Shown in pieces: positions 1 to 8,100 of a DNA stretch of 40,542 bases (the first letter of the stretch is position 1; every line of letters starts with the position of its first letter). This stretch comes from an uncultured Verrucomicrobiota bacterium. Its GTDB lineage: Bacteria > Verrucomicrobiota > Verrucomicrobiia > Limisphaerales > CAIYYI01. The stretch spans positions 1 to 40,542 of the forward strand of contig CAIYYI010000326.1 in NCBI GenBank assembly GCA_903930345.1, given 5' to 3'. The notes under the pieces were generated by a model. That model had not been told where the DNA came from, made no database searches, and worked only from the letters and a program-made list of their open reading frames with translations. The position numbers and the translations under genes were made by a program.

Positions 1-297
1 AACTGCTCCGCCACGGCGCAGCGCGGTGCCTTGGATTGGCGGCCCCGCTTCAAGAAGGCGGTCCTGCCCGTCTTCAAGGATCTGTACAAGCGCGTCAAGA
101 CCGGCAAGGAATGCGCCCGCGTGCTGAAAGCCTGCGGCGCCCCCGATTACCAGGTGCAGCTCACCAAAGAGCTGGCGGAAATCGGCAACTCCGAAATGTG
201 GCAGGCCGGCAAAGCCGTCCGCGCCCTGCGCCCGACGGAAGGCGCAAAGCTGATCGCCAAGGGCACCAAGGGCGTGTCCGGCCGCGGCTCGAACTAA
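1..297 (+). CDS. ilvC: Ketol-acid reductoisomerase, C-terminal end (partial)
   Basis: The reading frame is open from the first base of the window and stops with TAA at 295-297, so only the last 98 residues are present. The segment contains CSATAQRGALDW near its start, then KPVF-like, KTGKE, PDYQ and EMWQAGKAVRALRP blocks. These match the C-terminal knotted helical domain of long-form (class II) ketol-acid reductoisomerase, which converts acetolactate or acetohydroxybutyrate to the dihydroxy acids of valine and isoleucine synthesis with NADPH and magnesium in the cytoplasm. The Rossmann domain and most catalytic residues lie outside the window. A Rho-independent terminator follows directly, so this is the last gene of its transcript. 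Confidence in the family is good; only the tail is visible. Confidence 0.85.
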   Translation, partial: NCSATAQRGALDWRPRFKKAVLPVFKDLYKRVKTGKECARVLKACGAPDYQVQLTKELAEIGNSEMWQAGKAVRALRPTEGAKLIAKGTKGVSGRGSN

Positions 298-322
298 GCC
301 ACCGCACACGGTATTCAACGCG

Positions 323-355
323 AAGAGCGCCGGAGCAATCCGGCGCTCTTTTTTT
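323..355 (+). terminator. Rho-independent terminator after ilvC
   Basis: A perfect 12-bp stem pairs 323-334 with 339-350, closed by a GCAA (GNRA-type) tetraloop. The 3' arm runs into an uninterrupted run of seven T at 349-355. It lies 25 bases after the ilvC stop codon and about 20 bases before the promoter-like sequence of the next operon, so it separates the two transcription units. Confidence 0.92.
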
Positions 356-372
356 GTTTATTTTACATTTTC

Positions 373-401
373 CTGACAATTCCCCGGGCGATTTTGATAG
401 G
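373..401 (+). promoter_or_regulatory. Putative sigma70-type promoter of the kinase operon
   Basis: CTGACA at 373-378 and GATAGG at 396-401 are separated by 17 bases. The -35 is close to consensus and the -10 is weak. A start about 7 bases after the -10 gives a 5' leader of only about 5 bases before the ATG at 413, and no Shine-Dalgarno sequence is present. It is the only promoter-like pair between the ilvC terminator and this operon. Confidence 0.42.
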
Positions 402-412
402 GTGCTCCACAG

Positions 413-2485
413 ATGAGCACGGCAGGCACAACGGCGCGGCTCCCGGCCGCCAGGGGATTCGGGTGGCAGGCCACCCTGATCCTGCTGCCGGTGTTGGCGC
501 TGGCGGCAGCCGGAATCTGGGCTTTGCGGCAGGATCGCCGGGCCGCCGAGCAAGAACTGGCCGGGCGCGCGCAAGCGCTGGCGGATGAAACGGCGCAACG
601 GGTCATGACCGCTTTCTTCCCCACGGACAACGGCAACCCGCGCCTGCCGGATTTTGCCAGCCAGCCTCCCCGCGCCACGAATTACCACGTGTTCGCATTG
701 GACACCGGACGAACCGGGACGGCTTCCCCACTGGCACCCACACCGGTGGCGTGGGATCTGGTCCGGCTGAATCCCAGGCAAAGGGAACTTTGGCAGCCAT
801 GGGCCGAGGGGAAGATCGCCGGCCAAGGACAGGAGCAAACCTGGCTGCGGGAGTTCCTGGCCGCCAAACCGGCGGATGCTTTTTTGGCGCGGGCGGAATT
901 CGAGGCCGCCACCGCCGCCCTGGCACGGGGCCAGACGCAGGCAGCGGTGGCGGGCTTCGAGCGGGCCCTGCCACTGACACATGGCGTGATGACCGAGGCC
1001 GGGCTGCCGTTGGAGCAACTGGTCCAATTACGCCTGTTGGAACTCTGGCCGCTGGAGAAAATCGAGCGGGTCCGCCACGAGGCACCGGCGGGCACCAGAC
1101 AACCCGGCAGGCCGGGTAACTTCGCTTCCTGGCTGCACCCATGGCTTTTCCAAGCCATCCAGGGCCAGCCCTCTCCGGCGGCGGCCTGGATGGCGGCGGC
1201 GGACCGGCGGGGGGTGCCCCAGGAAATCTGGCGGCTGATGCCCGGGGCCGAGGGCGCAGCCCACACGGCATTCTCACATCGCGATTTTTGGGAGTGGCAA
1301 TTGCGTGGCTGGGAGGCGGCCCAGGCGGTGCGGGAGCATTTGGCAGCCCAGCCCCCAGGCGCGGTGCCGCGCTTTTTCCGGTGCGGTGGCAGCCGTGGCT
1401 TCCTGGTCGCGCGGCTGGATCTGGCGGCGGGTTCCACCAACGCGTATTCCCTCTGCCATTGCCTCCCGGCGGAGGCGGTGGAAGACCTGGTGCAGCGGAC
1501 CACCGCCCGCATGAATGGCGTTCCCGGGTATCTTGGATTGGCCGTGGAACTGGCCGGAGCCACGGTGGGGGAAACCCCGGCGGGCAGGCGGCTGGCCACG
1601 TCCGCACCCCTGGCCCTGGCGCCGGAATTGAGCGTGAGCGTGACGCTCGCAGACCCGCCCGCGTTTTACGCGGCCCTGCGGCAGCGGACACTCTGGTTTG
1701 GCGGTTTGATCGGCTGCTCCACCCTGGCCGCGCTGGCGGGGTTGTTCGCCGCCTGGCGGGCGTTTCTCAAACAGCAGCGGCTGGCGGAGCTGAAGAGCAA
1801 TTTCGTCTCCAGCGTTTCCCACGAACTGCGCGCGCCGGTCGCCAGCATCCGGCTCATGATCGAGAGCCTTGAAAGCGGCAAGGTCAGCCAACCGGGCAAA
1901 CCGGAGGAGTATTTCCGTTTTATCAGCCAGGAATGCCGGCGGTTGTCGGCACTGATCGAGAACGTGCTCGATTTCGCGCGGATCGACCAGGGCCGCAAGC
2001 AATACGAGTTCGAGCCGACCGATGCCGCAGCCCTGGTCAAAGCCAGCCTGCAACTCCTGGAACCGGCCGCCCGGGAGAAGGGCATCACTTTGCGCCTGCA
2101 ACTGGCGGAAGCCGGGCTGGCCACGGTGACGCCGTGCTGGGACGGGCGCGCCATCCAGCAGGCCCTCATCAACCTGTTGGACAACGCGCTCAAATACTCG
2201 GCCAAAGGGACCACCGTGACCCTCCGCGTCACCCCCGACGGGGCCGGGCTGCGGCTTGCCGTGGAAGACCAGGGGGTGGGCATCCCCACCGGGGAACAGC
2301 AACGGATTTTCGAACGGTTTTACCGGGTGGGGACGGAATTGCGCCGGGAGACGCAAGGGGTGGGGATCGGCCTGAGCATCGTGAAGCACATTGTGGAGGC
2401 CCATGGCGGCCGGGTCACCGTGCGCAGCACAGTGGGCCAGGGGAGCTGTTTCACGATGGAATTGCCGGCGGAGGGAAAACCATGA
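413..2485 (+). CDS. Membrane sensor histidine kinase
   Basis: A 690-aa two-component sensor kinase. Residues about 17-38 form a first membrane segment, followed by a large (about 380-residue) extracytoplasmic region with no family I recognise. A second membrane segment lies at about 426-448. The cytoplasmic part has no clear HAMP and goes straight to a HisKA helix with phospho-acceptor His470 in SVSHELRAPV. The HATPase_c domain follows, with the N box (LINLLDNALKYS, about 585-597), G1 (DQGVGIP) and G2 (GVGIGLSIVK). The protein should autophosphorylate His470 and pass the phosphate to the regulator encoded next, whose ATG overlaps this stop codon by 4 bases (ATGA). The signal sensed is unknown. 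The third gene of the operon, a secreted ankyrin protein, is a candidate accessory or output. Confidence 0.93.
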   Translation: MSTAGTTARLPAARGFGWQATLILLPVLALAAAGIWALRQDRRAAEQELAGRAQALADETAQRVMTAFFPTDNGNPRLPDFASQPPRATNYHVFALDTGRTGTASPLAPTPVAWDLVRLNPRQRELWQPWAEGKIAGQGQEQTWLREFLAAKPADAFLARAEFEAATAALARGQTQAAVAGFERALPLTHGVMTEAGLPLEQLVQLRLLELWPLEKIERVRHEAPAGTRQPGRPGNFASWLHPWLFQAIQGQPSPAAAWMAAADRRGVPQEIWRLMPGAEGAAHTAFSHRDFWEWQLRGWEAAQAVREHLAAQPPGAVPRFFRCGGSRGFLVARLDLAAGSTNAYSLCHCLPAEAVEDLVQRTTARMNGVPGYLGLAVELAGATVGETPAGRRLATSAPLALAPELSVSVTLADPPAFYAALRQRTLWFGGLIGCSTLAALAGLFAAWRAFLKQQRLAELKSNFVSSVSHELRAPVASIRLMIESLESGKVSQPGKPEEYFRFISQECRRLSALIENVLDFARIDQGRKQYEFEPTDAAALVKASLQLLEPAAREKGITLRLQLAEAGLATVTPCWDGRAIQQALINLLDNALKYSAKGTTVTLRVTPDGAGLRLAVEDQGVGIPTGEQQRIFERFYRVGTELRRETQGVGIGLSIVKHIVEAHGGRVTVRSTVGQGSCFTMELPAEGKP

Positions 2486-3189
2486 ACCCGGCGCGCATCC
2501 TCATCATTGAAGACGAGCTGCCCATGCGCACCGCGCTGGCGGATTGCCTGGGGGCGGAAGGTCACCGCCCACTCACCGCCGCAGACGGCGACGCCGGGTT
2601 GAAGAAGGCCCTGGATGAGAAACCGGATCTGATCCTGTTGGACCTCATGATGCCAAAGCTGGACGGCTTCAGCGTCTGCGCCGAGCTGCGCCGGCTGGGG
2701 AACCGCACCCCGGTTCTGGTCTTGACCGCCAAGGGGCAGGTGGATGACCGGGTGCGCGGACTGGATCTGGGCGCGGATGATTACCTGGTGAAGCCGTTCA
2801 GCACCCAGGAACTCCTGGCCCGGGTGCGCGCGCTGCTGCGCCGGGTGGAACGGGCCCACACGACGCTCCAGGAATTGACACTGGACGCGGTGCGTGTGGA
2901 CTTCGCCCGGCAACAGGCCTGGCGCGGGAATAAGCTGTTGCATCTCACCACCAAGGAACTGGCGGTGCTCCGCCTGCTGGCGGAAGCCGGGGGCGAAGTG
3001 GTGAGCCGGGAGAAGTTTCTGGATCTGGTGTGGGGCTGCGCGGCGTTCCCCACCACCCGCACCGTGGACACGCACATTGCCAGCCTGCGCGCCAAGCTGG
3101 AACCGGACCCTGAACAGCCACGCTGGATCAAAACCATCCATGGGGCGGGATACCGTCTGGACGCACCCAAAAGAGGAGACGAAAAATGA
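2482..3189 (+). CDS. OmpR/PhoB-family response regulator
   Basis: 235 aa. The receiver domain (1-120) has the acidic pair Glu10/Asp11, phospho-acceptor Asp54 in LLDLMMPKLDG, Thr82 and Lys104 in DDYLVKPF. The C-terminal winged-helix domain (about 135-228) has the usual LTTKELAVLRLL and RTVDTHIASLRAKLE recognition-helix blocks and ends with IHGAGYRL. It should be phosphorylated by the kinase encoded immediately upstream and then bind DNA. The start chosen is the ATG at 2482, which overlaps the kinase stop in an ATGA; a much longer open frame upstream is only a shadow of the kinase gene. Its own stop overlaps the next ATG in the same way, so the three genes are translationally coupled. Confidence 0.95.
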   Translation: MNPARILIIEDELPMRTALADCLGAEGHRPLTAADGDAGLKKALDEKPDLILLDLMMPKLDGFSVCAELRRLGNRTPVLVLTAKGQVDDRVRGLDLGADDYLVKPFSTQELLARVRALLRRVERAHTTLQELTLDAVRVDFARQQAWRGNKLLHLTTKELAVLRLLAEAGGEVVSREKFLDLVWGCAAFPTTRTVDTHIASLRAKLEPDPEQPRWIKTIHGAGYRLDAPKRGDEK

Positions 3190-5753
3190 AAACGCAAACC
3201 ATGCCGTCACCGACCCTCCGCAAACAGGGACGACCCCATTCACCGGCCTGCCTCAGCCACCTGTCGGCTCTCCTGGCGGTCTGGCTATGGGTTCCGGGAT
3301 TGCCCGCCGCCGAGGCCCCCAAAGCGGCAGATCTGCCCGCCCTGCTGCAAAAGGGCCTGTTTGAAGAGGAGGTTAACCGGAACTTTGAAGCCGCCGCTGC
3401 CGAGTACCGCGCGGCGGCCTCCCAGTTTGACCGGCAAAGAAATTATGGAGCCACCGCCATTTTCCGGCTGGCCGAATGCCAGCGCAAGCTGGGCCGGACC
3501 AACGAGGCCCAGATCCTCTACCGCCGCATCACGCGGGAGTTCCCCGACCTGACCAACCTGGTCCAGATCAGCCAGACCCAACTGAACATGACTGCCCCAA
3601 CGACTGGCGGAACTGCTCCCGTCGCGACCGTGACAGATGGCGCGTTTGATCCGGAAACACTGGAAATCCGGCGCATCGAATCCATGATCAAGAACAGCCC
3701 GGATTTGATCAATGTGCGAACCGGCGGCCTGACGCCCCTGCACCAGGCAGCCACCAAGGGCCAGTTGGCCGTGGCCACGTACCTGCTGGGGAGCGGGGCG
3801 GACATCGAATCCACCACCGCCTTCGTGGCACCCAAGGGGAACAACGCCCCACTCCCGGGTTCGACATCACTGATGCTGGCGGCCCGGGTGGGCCACCGCA
3901 GCATGGTGGGGCTGCTGCTTAACCACGGAGCAAAAGTGAACACGACGATCACCAGCAGCGGGGAAACCGCACTGCATCAGGCGGCTGAAAATGGATTCAA
4001 AGCGGTGGTTCAAACTCTGCTGGACAACCAGGCCGACGTCAATGCCCCTGACAAGTCAAAGGGCACCCCACTGCTGGCCGCAACGGCATACGGCCATCTG
4101 GCGGTGGTGGAACTCCTCCTCAGCCGGGGGGCGGCGGTGGATGCCGCCAACGCCGATGGTTCCACCCCGCTGCATGTCGCCCTGATGAACGGTCACCGCG
4201 CCTTGGCGGAACGGCTGCTGGCGGCCAAAGCCGACCTCCGCAAACCAAACCGGAAGGGTGAGACCCCCTTCTACCTGGCGGTGATCAACAACCAGTTTCC
4301 CCTGGCCCGGCGGTTGAACGAAGCAGGCGTGTCCGTGGATGAACCGGACGGCGTGGGGTGTGCCCCGTTGCTGGCGGCAATGCAGTATTACGTCTCAAGA
4401 AGCGCCCGGCACCCGGATGGCACGGTCACCCGGCCCGAAGGTTCCAGCGAGGCCATCGGCTTTTTGCTGGATCTCAAAGCCAACCCCAATGTGCGGCATC
4501 CCACACGGATGGAATTTAGGGGCTTTTTCATCCAAAAAGGAACGGCACTGATGGCCGCCGCCCTGGGCGATATGGGCGAGGTGGCGGAAATGCTGGCCAG
4601 ACACGGGGCCGAGGTCAATGCCCGGGATGACAACGGTCTCACCGCCCTGAATACCGCGGTGTTTTTGAATCACACCAACCTGGCCGTTTTGCTGCTTCGC
4701 CATCAGGCTGATCCCAACCTGGGCACCACCAGTTTCGGCGCCCCGTTGAGCCTGGCCGCTGAGCGGGGCAATCTTGACCTCGCCCGGAGCATGCTGGAAA
4801 ACAAGGCCGACACCAATATCCGCAACGAAAACGGCCAAACTCCGCTGCATGTGGCGGTAGGCAAACGGCACCGGGAACTGGCTGCCCTGCTGCTGGAACG
4901 GGGAGCCGATCCCTCCCTGACTGACAACGATAAAAACACCCCGCTGGACTTGTTGAATTCGTCTCTGACCGGGTGGCCCGGACTGATGCCCGCGCCCTTC
5001 GGCATGTCCACAGCGGGACGGGGCACCCAAGAGGATCTGAGCGCTTTGCTGCGCCAGCATGGGGCCAGCATACTCACTCCCCGCCCCGGCCTGATCACGA
5101 TTGTCCGGGCCGGAAAAAACCAAAAGCTGATGGTGATGCAGGAAAACACCAATGGGTGGAACCGGTTTGCCCTGCTGGAGATCGTGGCGGCGAGTTTTGA
5201 TCGCCCTCCCATGCCGGTTTTTCCCGATTGGACGACAATCCGCATCCTCCGCCGCGCGGCGGAGGGGAAAGCCCGCGAAATCCCCGTGGACTTGGAGGAG
5301 CTGTTCAAAGCGGGAGGAAAAGATGTGCCGCTGGAGTGGGGTGACGTGGTGGATATTCCCGAAAAGGATCATCTGGCCAATGACCGGTGGAATGACCTCA
5401 GCCAGGCAGACAAGGGACGTTTCAATCAACGGTTGGAAGGTAAGATCACGGTGGAGGTCAAAGGGATGACCAACCAATTCAGATGGGTGCCTTTTCCGGG
5501 CTTTGATCCCAAAGACCCGACGGATGGAACCTATCGCTTGAAAGGCTTTGCCAGCGCCTGGCTCGCCGAGTTTCTGGCACGGCAACCGGCGCTCTACCTG
5601 GCCACGTCCGATCTCTCCCGGGTCACGGTGGTCCGCACCGATCCCGCCACGGGAACACGCCGGGAATTCCTGGAGGATGGGCGGAACAATAACCTGGCCA
5701 GCCGCCTGTGGCTGCGCGACGGCGACGTGTTGAGAATCCCGGAGAAAAACTAG
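3186..5753 (+). CDS. Secreted ankyrin-repeat protein with SLBB-like C-terminus
   Basis: 855 aa. A signal peptide lies at about 1-42 (hydrophobic core LSALLAVWLWVPGLPAAEA), so the protein is exported. Residues about 45-125 look TPR-like (EVNRNFEAAAAEYRAAASQ, then FRLAECQRKLGRTNEAQILYRR). From about 165 to 625 there are a dozen or so ankyrin repeats with typical G-TPLH-A blocks. The last 220 residues do not look like ankyrin: two stretches ending in DVPLEWGDVVDIPE and LWLRDGDVLRIPE resemble the end of SLBB/beta-grasp domains of polysaccharide-export proteins. That resemblance is by eye only. The ATG overlaps the stop of the response regulator, so expression is tied to the two-component pair. 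Function is unknown; a periplasmic scaffold or a partner of the kinase's large sensor region is possible. Confidence 0.85.
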   Translation: MKTQTMPSPTLRKQGRPHSPACLSHLSALLAVWLWVPGLPAAEAPKAADLPALLQKGLFEEEVNRNFEAAAAEYRAAASQFDRQRNYGATAIFRLAECQRKLGRTNEAQILYRRITREFPDLTNLVQISQTQLNMTAPTTGGTAPVATVTDGAFDPETLEIRRIESMIKNSPDLINVRTGGLTPLHQAATKGQLAVATYLLGSGADIESTTAFVAPKGNNAPLPGSTSLMLAARVGHRSMVGLLLNHGAKVNTTITSSGETALHQAAENGFKAVVQTLLDNQADVNAPDKSKGTPLLAATAYGHLAVVELLLSRGAAVDAANADGSTPLHVALMNGHRALAERLLAAKADLRKPNRKGETPFYLAVINNQFPLARRLNEAGVSVDEPDGVGCAPLLAAMQYYVSRSARHPDGTVTRPEGSSEAIGFLLDLKANPNVRHPTRMEFRGFFIQKGTALMAAALGDMGEVAEMLARHGAEVNARDDNGLTALNTAVFLNHTNLAVLLLRHQADPNLGTTSFGAPLSLAAERGNLDLARSMLENKADTNIRNENGQTPLHVAVGKRHRELAALLLERGADPSLTDNDKNTPLDLLNSSLTGWPGLMPAPFGMSTAGRGTQEDLSALLRQHGASILTPRPGLITIVRAGKNQKLMVMQENTNGWNRFALLEIVAASFDRPPMPVFPDWTTIRILRRAAEGKAREIPVDLEELFKAGGKDVPLEWGDVVDIPEKDHLANDRWNDLSQADKGRFNQRLEGKITVEVKGMTNQFRWVPFPGFDPKDPTDGTYRLKGFASAWLAEFLARQPALYLATSDLSRVTVVRTDPATGTRREFLEDGRNNNLASRLWLRDGDVLRIPEKN

Positions 5754-5799
5754 CAGCCTTTGAACCGCCAATGGGAAGCATCTCGTGTCTGAACCAGCG

Positions 5800-5825
5800 C
5801 CGGAGACCCTGCGGAGGGTCACCGG
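5800..5825. terminator. Possible hairpin between convergent genes
   Basis: CCGG-A-GACCCT (5800-5810) pairs with AGGGTC-A-CCGG (5815-5825) around a GCGG loop, with one A-A mismatch. It lies at the convergent ends of the ankyrin and chemoreceptor genes and overlaps the last codons of the latter. There is no T tract on either strand, so it is at best a weak or Rho-assisted terminator. Confidence 0.3.
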
Positions 5826-7420
5826 AGCCGGTTTGGCGCGCTTGGGAAAGATTCCTCCTGGTGGATCGCATCCCCATTGGTGGCGGGCTGAACCTGGTGG
5901 CTGGAACCGTTGCTTTTGAACTGCCGCGAGGCCACGGGCGTGGTCCTTTTTGCAGAACGTTTTTCTGCCTGCGGGGTTGTTTCGCTGGTCGGTGGTCCGG
6001 GATCAGAGGTATTTCCCGCACTCACCCCCACCAGCAGCCGCAGGTTTTCCACCACCGTCGTCAGGGAGTGCGCCTGGGCGCTCATCTCCTCCGCCTCGCC
6101 GGCGGTTTCCTCAGCCGTGGCGGCCACCGATTGGGTCACCTGGTCCATCTGGGAAACAGCGGTGTTGATCTGGGTGATCCCCTGGCTTTGTTCTTTGGAA
6201 GCCAGGGCGATGGAGGCGGCCAGCTCATCCAACTGGCGGATGGCGCGCACAATCTCCTCCAACCGCTTCGCCACCTGCTGGCTGATCACCACCCCCTGCG
6301 AACTCTTTTTGACGGAATCCTCGATCTTGGATGCCGTCTCACGGGCCGCCGCCGCGCAGCGCTGAGACAGGCTACGCACCTCATCCGCCACCACGGCAAA
6401 CCCAAGCCCGGCCTCCCCCGCCCGGGCGGCTTCCACGGCGGCATTGAGGGCCAGAATGTTGGTTTGGAAAGCCACCTCATCAATCGTCTTGATGATCTTG
6501 GCGATGCTGGCGCCGGCCTCCCTGATGGCGTCCATGGCCTGCACCATCTGGCGCATCTCCACGGTGCCGCTATCCGCCGCCTGGCGGGCCAGGTTGGCCA
6601 CCTGGCTGGCCTTTTCCGCGTTGTCGGCATTGCGCCGCACCACGCTGGTCATCTCCTCCAGGGAGGCACCGGTTTCCTCCAATGAGGCGGCCTGCGAACT
6701 GGCGCCTTCGGCCAGATGCTGGCTGGCGGAAGAGACCAACCGGGTGCTATCCGTGATCTGGTTACCGGCGAGGGAGAGCGAGTCCGCCATGGCCGCCAGA
6801 TCCCTCACCACGCGGTGCCGGACACGCCAACCGTAAGCAAACATCCCGGAGAGGGCGGCCGCCGCCAAACCCAGATTCCAAAGCGCCTGACGCTGGGACG
6901 CCCGGGTGTTGGCGGTCATCTGCTCATTCGTTTCCGTGGACACCTGCTGGCTCAGCTTGCGCAGCTCCTGCTGGAGCTGCTCCGTTTGCGGATTGGCCCG
7001 GGCCATAAACTGCTCGTAAGCCTCTGCCGTATCCCCCATCAACAGCTTGCCGGTGATGATGGCATAGGCGTTGGTCAAGCCCTCCAGCTTGCCGCGCACA
7101 TTCGCCCCGGCAGAACCCAGGCCGTTGATCAGTGTGAACAGATCCTTTTCCAAGACAGCGGTCGTTTTGAGCGCCTGTTCGATCTCATCAGGATCCTTGA
7201 TGCGCAGCAATTGCTGGACGCTGGAATGGGTCTGGACCAGCTTCTCCAACAGCACGTAGCTGTGCTGTTTTTTCTCCAGGGCATCGCCGATCAACCGGGC
7301 CTGGGCCAGCGTTGACTGGCGCTGCAACCACAGGACCGTGACGAGGGCACCCACGGTGATGCCCACCGCCACCATGATCAGAATCCACAACTGCCTCGAA
7401 ATGCTTGTCTGTTTGTTCAT
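5819..7420 (-). CDS. Methyl-accepting chemotaxis protein
   Basis: 533 aa when started at the ATG at 7420 ([14 protein letters not shown]); the open frame continues 21 codons upstream, but that extension has no membrane-protein character. A membrane segment at about 9-31 is followed by a periplasmic helical region of about 150 residues. A second membrane segment ([19 protein letters not shown]) follows, with no recognisable HAMP. The signalling domain carries the hallmark hairpin tip [20 protein letters not shown] and [15 protein letters not shown], which binds CheA/CheW. The C-terminal tail is about 65 residues of low complexity and lacks a CheR-binding pentapeptide. The next gene downstream of its start encodes a small exported Cache-like protein and then a porin, so the receptor may report on a substrate taken up by that porin. 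Confidence 0.92.
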   Translation of the reverse strand: MNKQTSISRQLWILIMVAVGITVGALVTVLWLQRQSTLAQARLIGDALEKKQHSYVLLEKLVQTHSSVQQLLRIKDPDEIEQALKTTAVLEKDLFTLINGLGSAGANVRGKLEGLTNAYAIITGKLLMGDTAEAYEQFMARANPQTEQLQQELRKLSQQVSTETNEQMTANTRASQRQALWNLGLAAAALSGMFAYGWRVRHRVVRDLAAMADSLSLAGNQITDSTRLVSSASQHLAEGASSQAASLEETGASLEEMTSVVRRNADNAEKASQVANLARQAADSGTVEMRQMVQAMDAIREAGASIAKIIKTIDEVAFQTNILALNAAVEAARAGEAGLGFAVVADEVRSLSQRCAAAARETASKIEDSVKKSSQGVVISQQVAKRLEEIVRAIRQLDELAASIALASKEQSQGITQINTAVSQMDQVTQSVAATAEETAGEAEEMSAQAHSLTTVVENLRLLVGVSAGNTSDPGPPTSETTPQAEKRSAKRTTPVASRQFKSNGSSHQVQPATNGDAIHQEESFPSAPNRLR

Positions 7421-7507
7421 AGCCGCATCAACTTGGTCGCACAACACTCCGGCCCCGCCCCAAACACCCAAGACACCGGTCATTCATCACGGAGACAGAA
7501 CCGCTCA

Positions 7508-8062
7508 TCACTCTTTCAGCTTGCTGAGGCGCAGGCCCACGACGAGTGAGCCGATGGGCTTGCCGCCATCCAGCACGGGCACCGCCACCTGCACCTGCTG
7601 CTGGCCGGTCGATTCATCCACCTCCACCGGACCCTGCCAGTTCTTGCCGGTCATGGGCACATCATGCTTCTCCTTGCCCTTGTGCGACCAACTGGATGGC
7701 TTGGACAAAAAGGCCACCTTCACACCCGTGGCGTCCGAAAGAAAGGCCTCCGAAACCATCTCCGTCTTCTTGCCCTTCAGGAATTCCCCGGCGGCATTCT
7801 TGCCAAAGGAGCGCACAAACGGATCCAGGATGGTCAGCGCCTTCCACTTTTCCTGATTCATGGCGGCAAGGTCGGCCGGCAGGGCAGCGTTCTGGGCCTT
7901 GACGGCGCCCACCACGGCAGGCGATGCCGCCCAGGACTGGATTTCCTTGACCGCAGCGTCCACCTTGCCTTGCACTGCGGCGTCCAGACCTTGGGCCGAG
8001 AGGCTCAGACTGGAGAGCAGTGAGAAAGCCAGGGTCAACACAGGGATCAGCATTTTTTTCAT
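7508..8062 (-). CDS. Small exported Cache/PDC-like sensor protein
   Basis: 184 aa with a clean signal peptide (MKKMLIPVLTLAFSLLSSLSLSAQ, cleavage after about residue 24). The rest is a single soluble domain. The C-terminal part (KNWQGPVEVDESTGQQQVQV, then AVPVLDGGKPIGSLVVGL) has the pattern of a PDC/single-Cache ligand-binding fold, in which a strand VxVPVxDGGKxIGxLxxG is typical. It has no membrane anchor and no signalling domain of its own. It lies between a chemoreceptor and a porin on the same strand, so a periplasmic ligand-binding partner for the chemoreceptor is a reasonable guess. There is no Shine-Dalgarno; a T8G7 homopolymer run lies just upstream of the ATG. A second ATG three codons in is an alternative start. 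Confidence 0.7.
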   Translation of the reverse strand: MKKMLIPVLTLAFSLLSSLSLSAQGLDAAVQGKVDAAVKEIQSWAASPAVVGAVKAQNAALPADLAAMNQEKWKALTILDPFVRSFGKNAAGEFLKGKKTEMVSEAFLSDATGVKVAFLSKPSSWSHKGKEKHDVPMTGKNWQGPVEVDESTGQQQVQVAVPVLDGGKPIGSLVVGLRLSKLKE

Positions 8063-8070
8063 AGGATTAC

Positions 8071-8085
8071 TTTTTTTTGGGGGGG
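8071..8085. repeat. T8G7 homopolymer tract
   Basis: Eight T followed by seven G on the + strand, 8 to 23 bases upstream of the ATG at 8062 and 15 bases after the porin stop at 8101. It is the longest double homopolymer noticed in the window and sits in the presumed leader of the small exported protein. Such tracts are prone to slippage; it could also be a base-calling problem. Confidence 0.6.
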
Positions 8086-8100
8086 TGGGAGTTTGACTGA

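Noticed and set aside
4395-5822. 475-codon minus-strand open frame opposite the ankyrin gene
   Set aside because: The ankyrin repeats are on the plus strand; the antisense frame is Gln/Gly/His-rich shadow.
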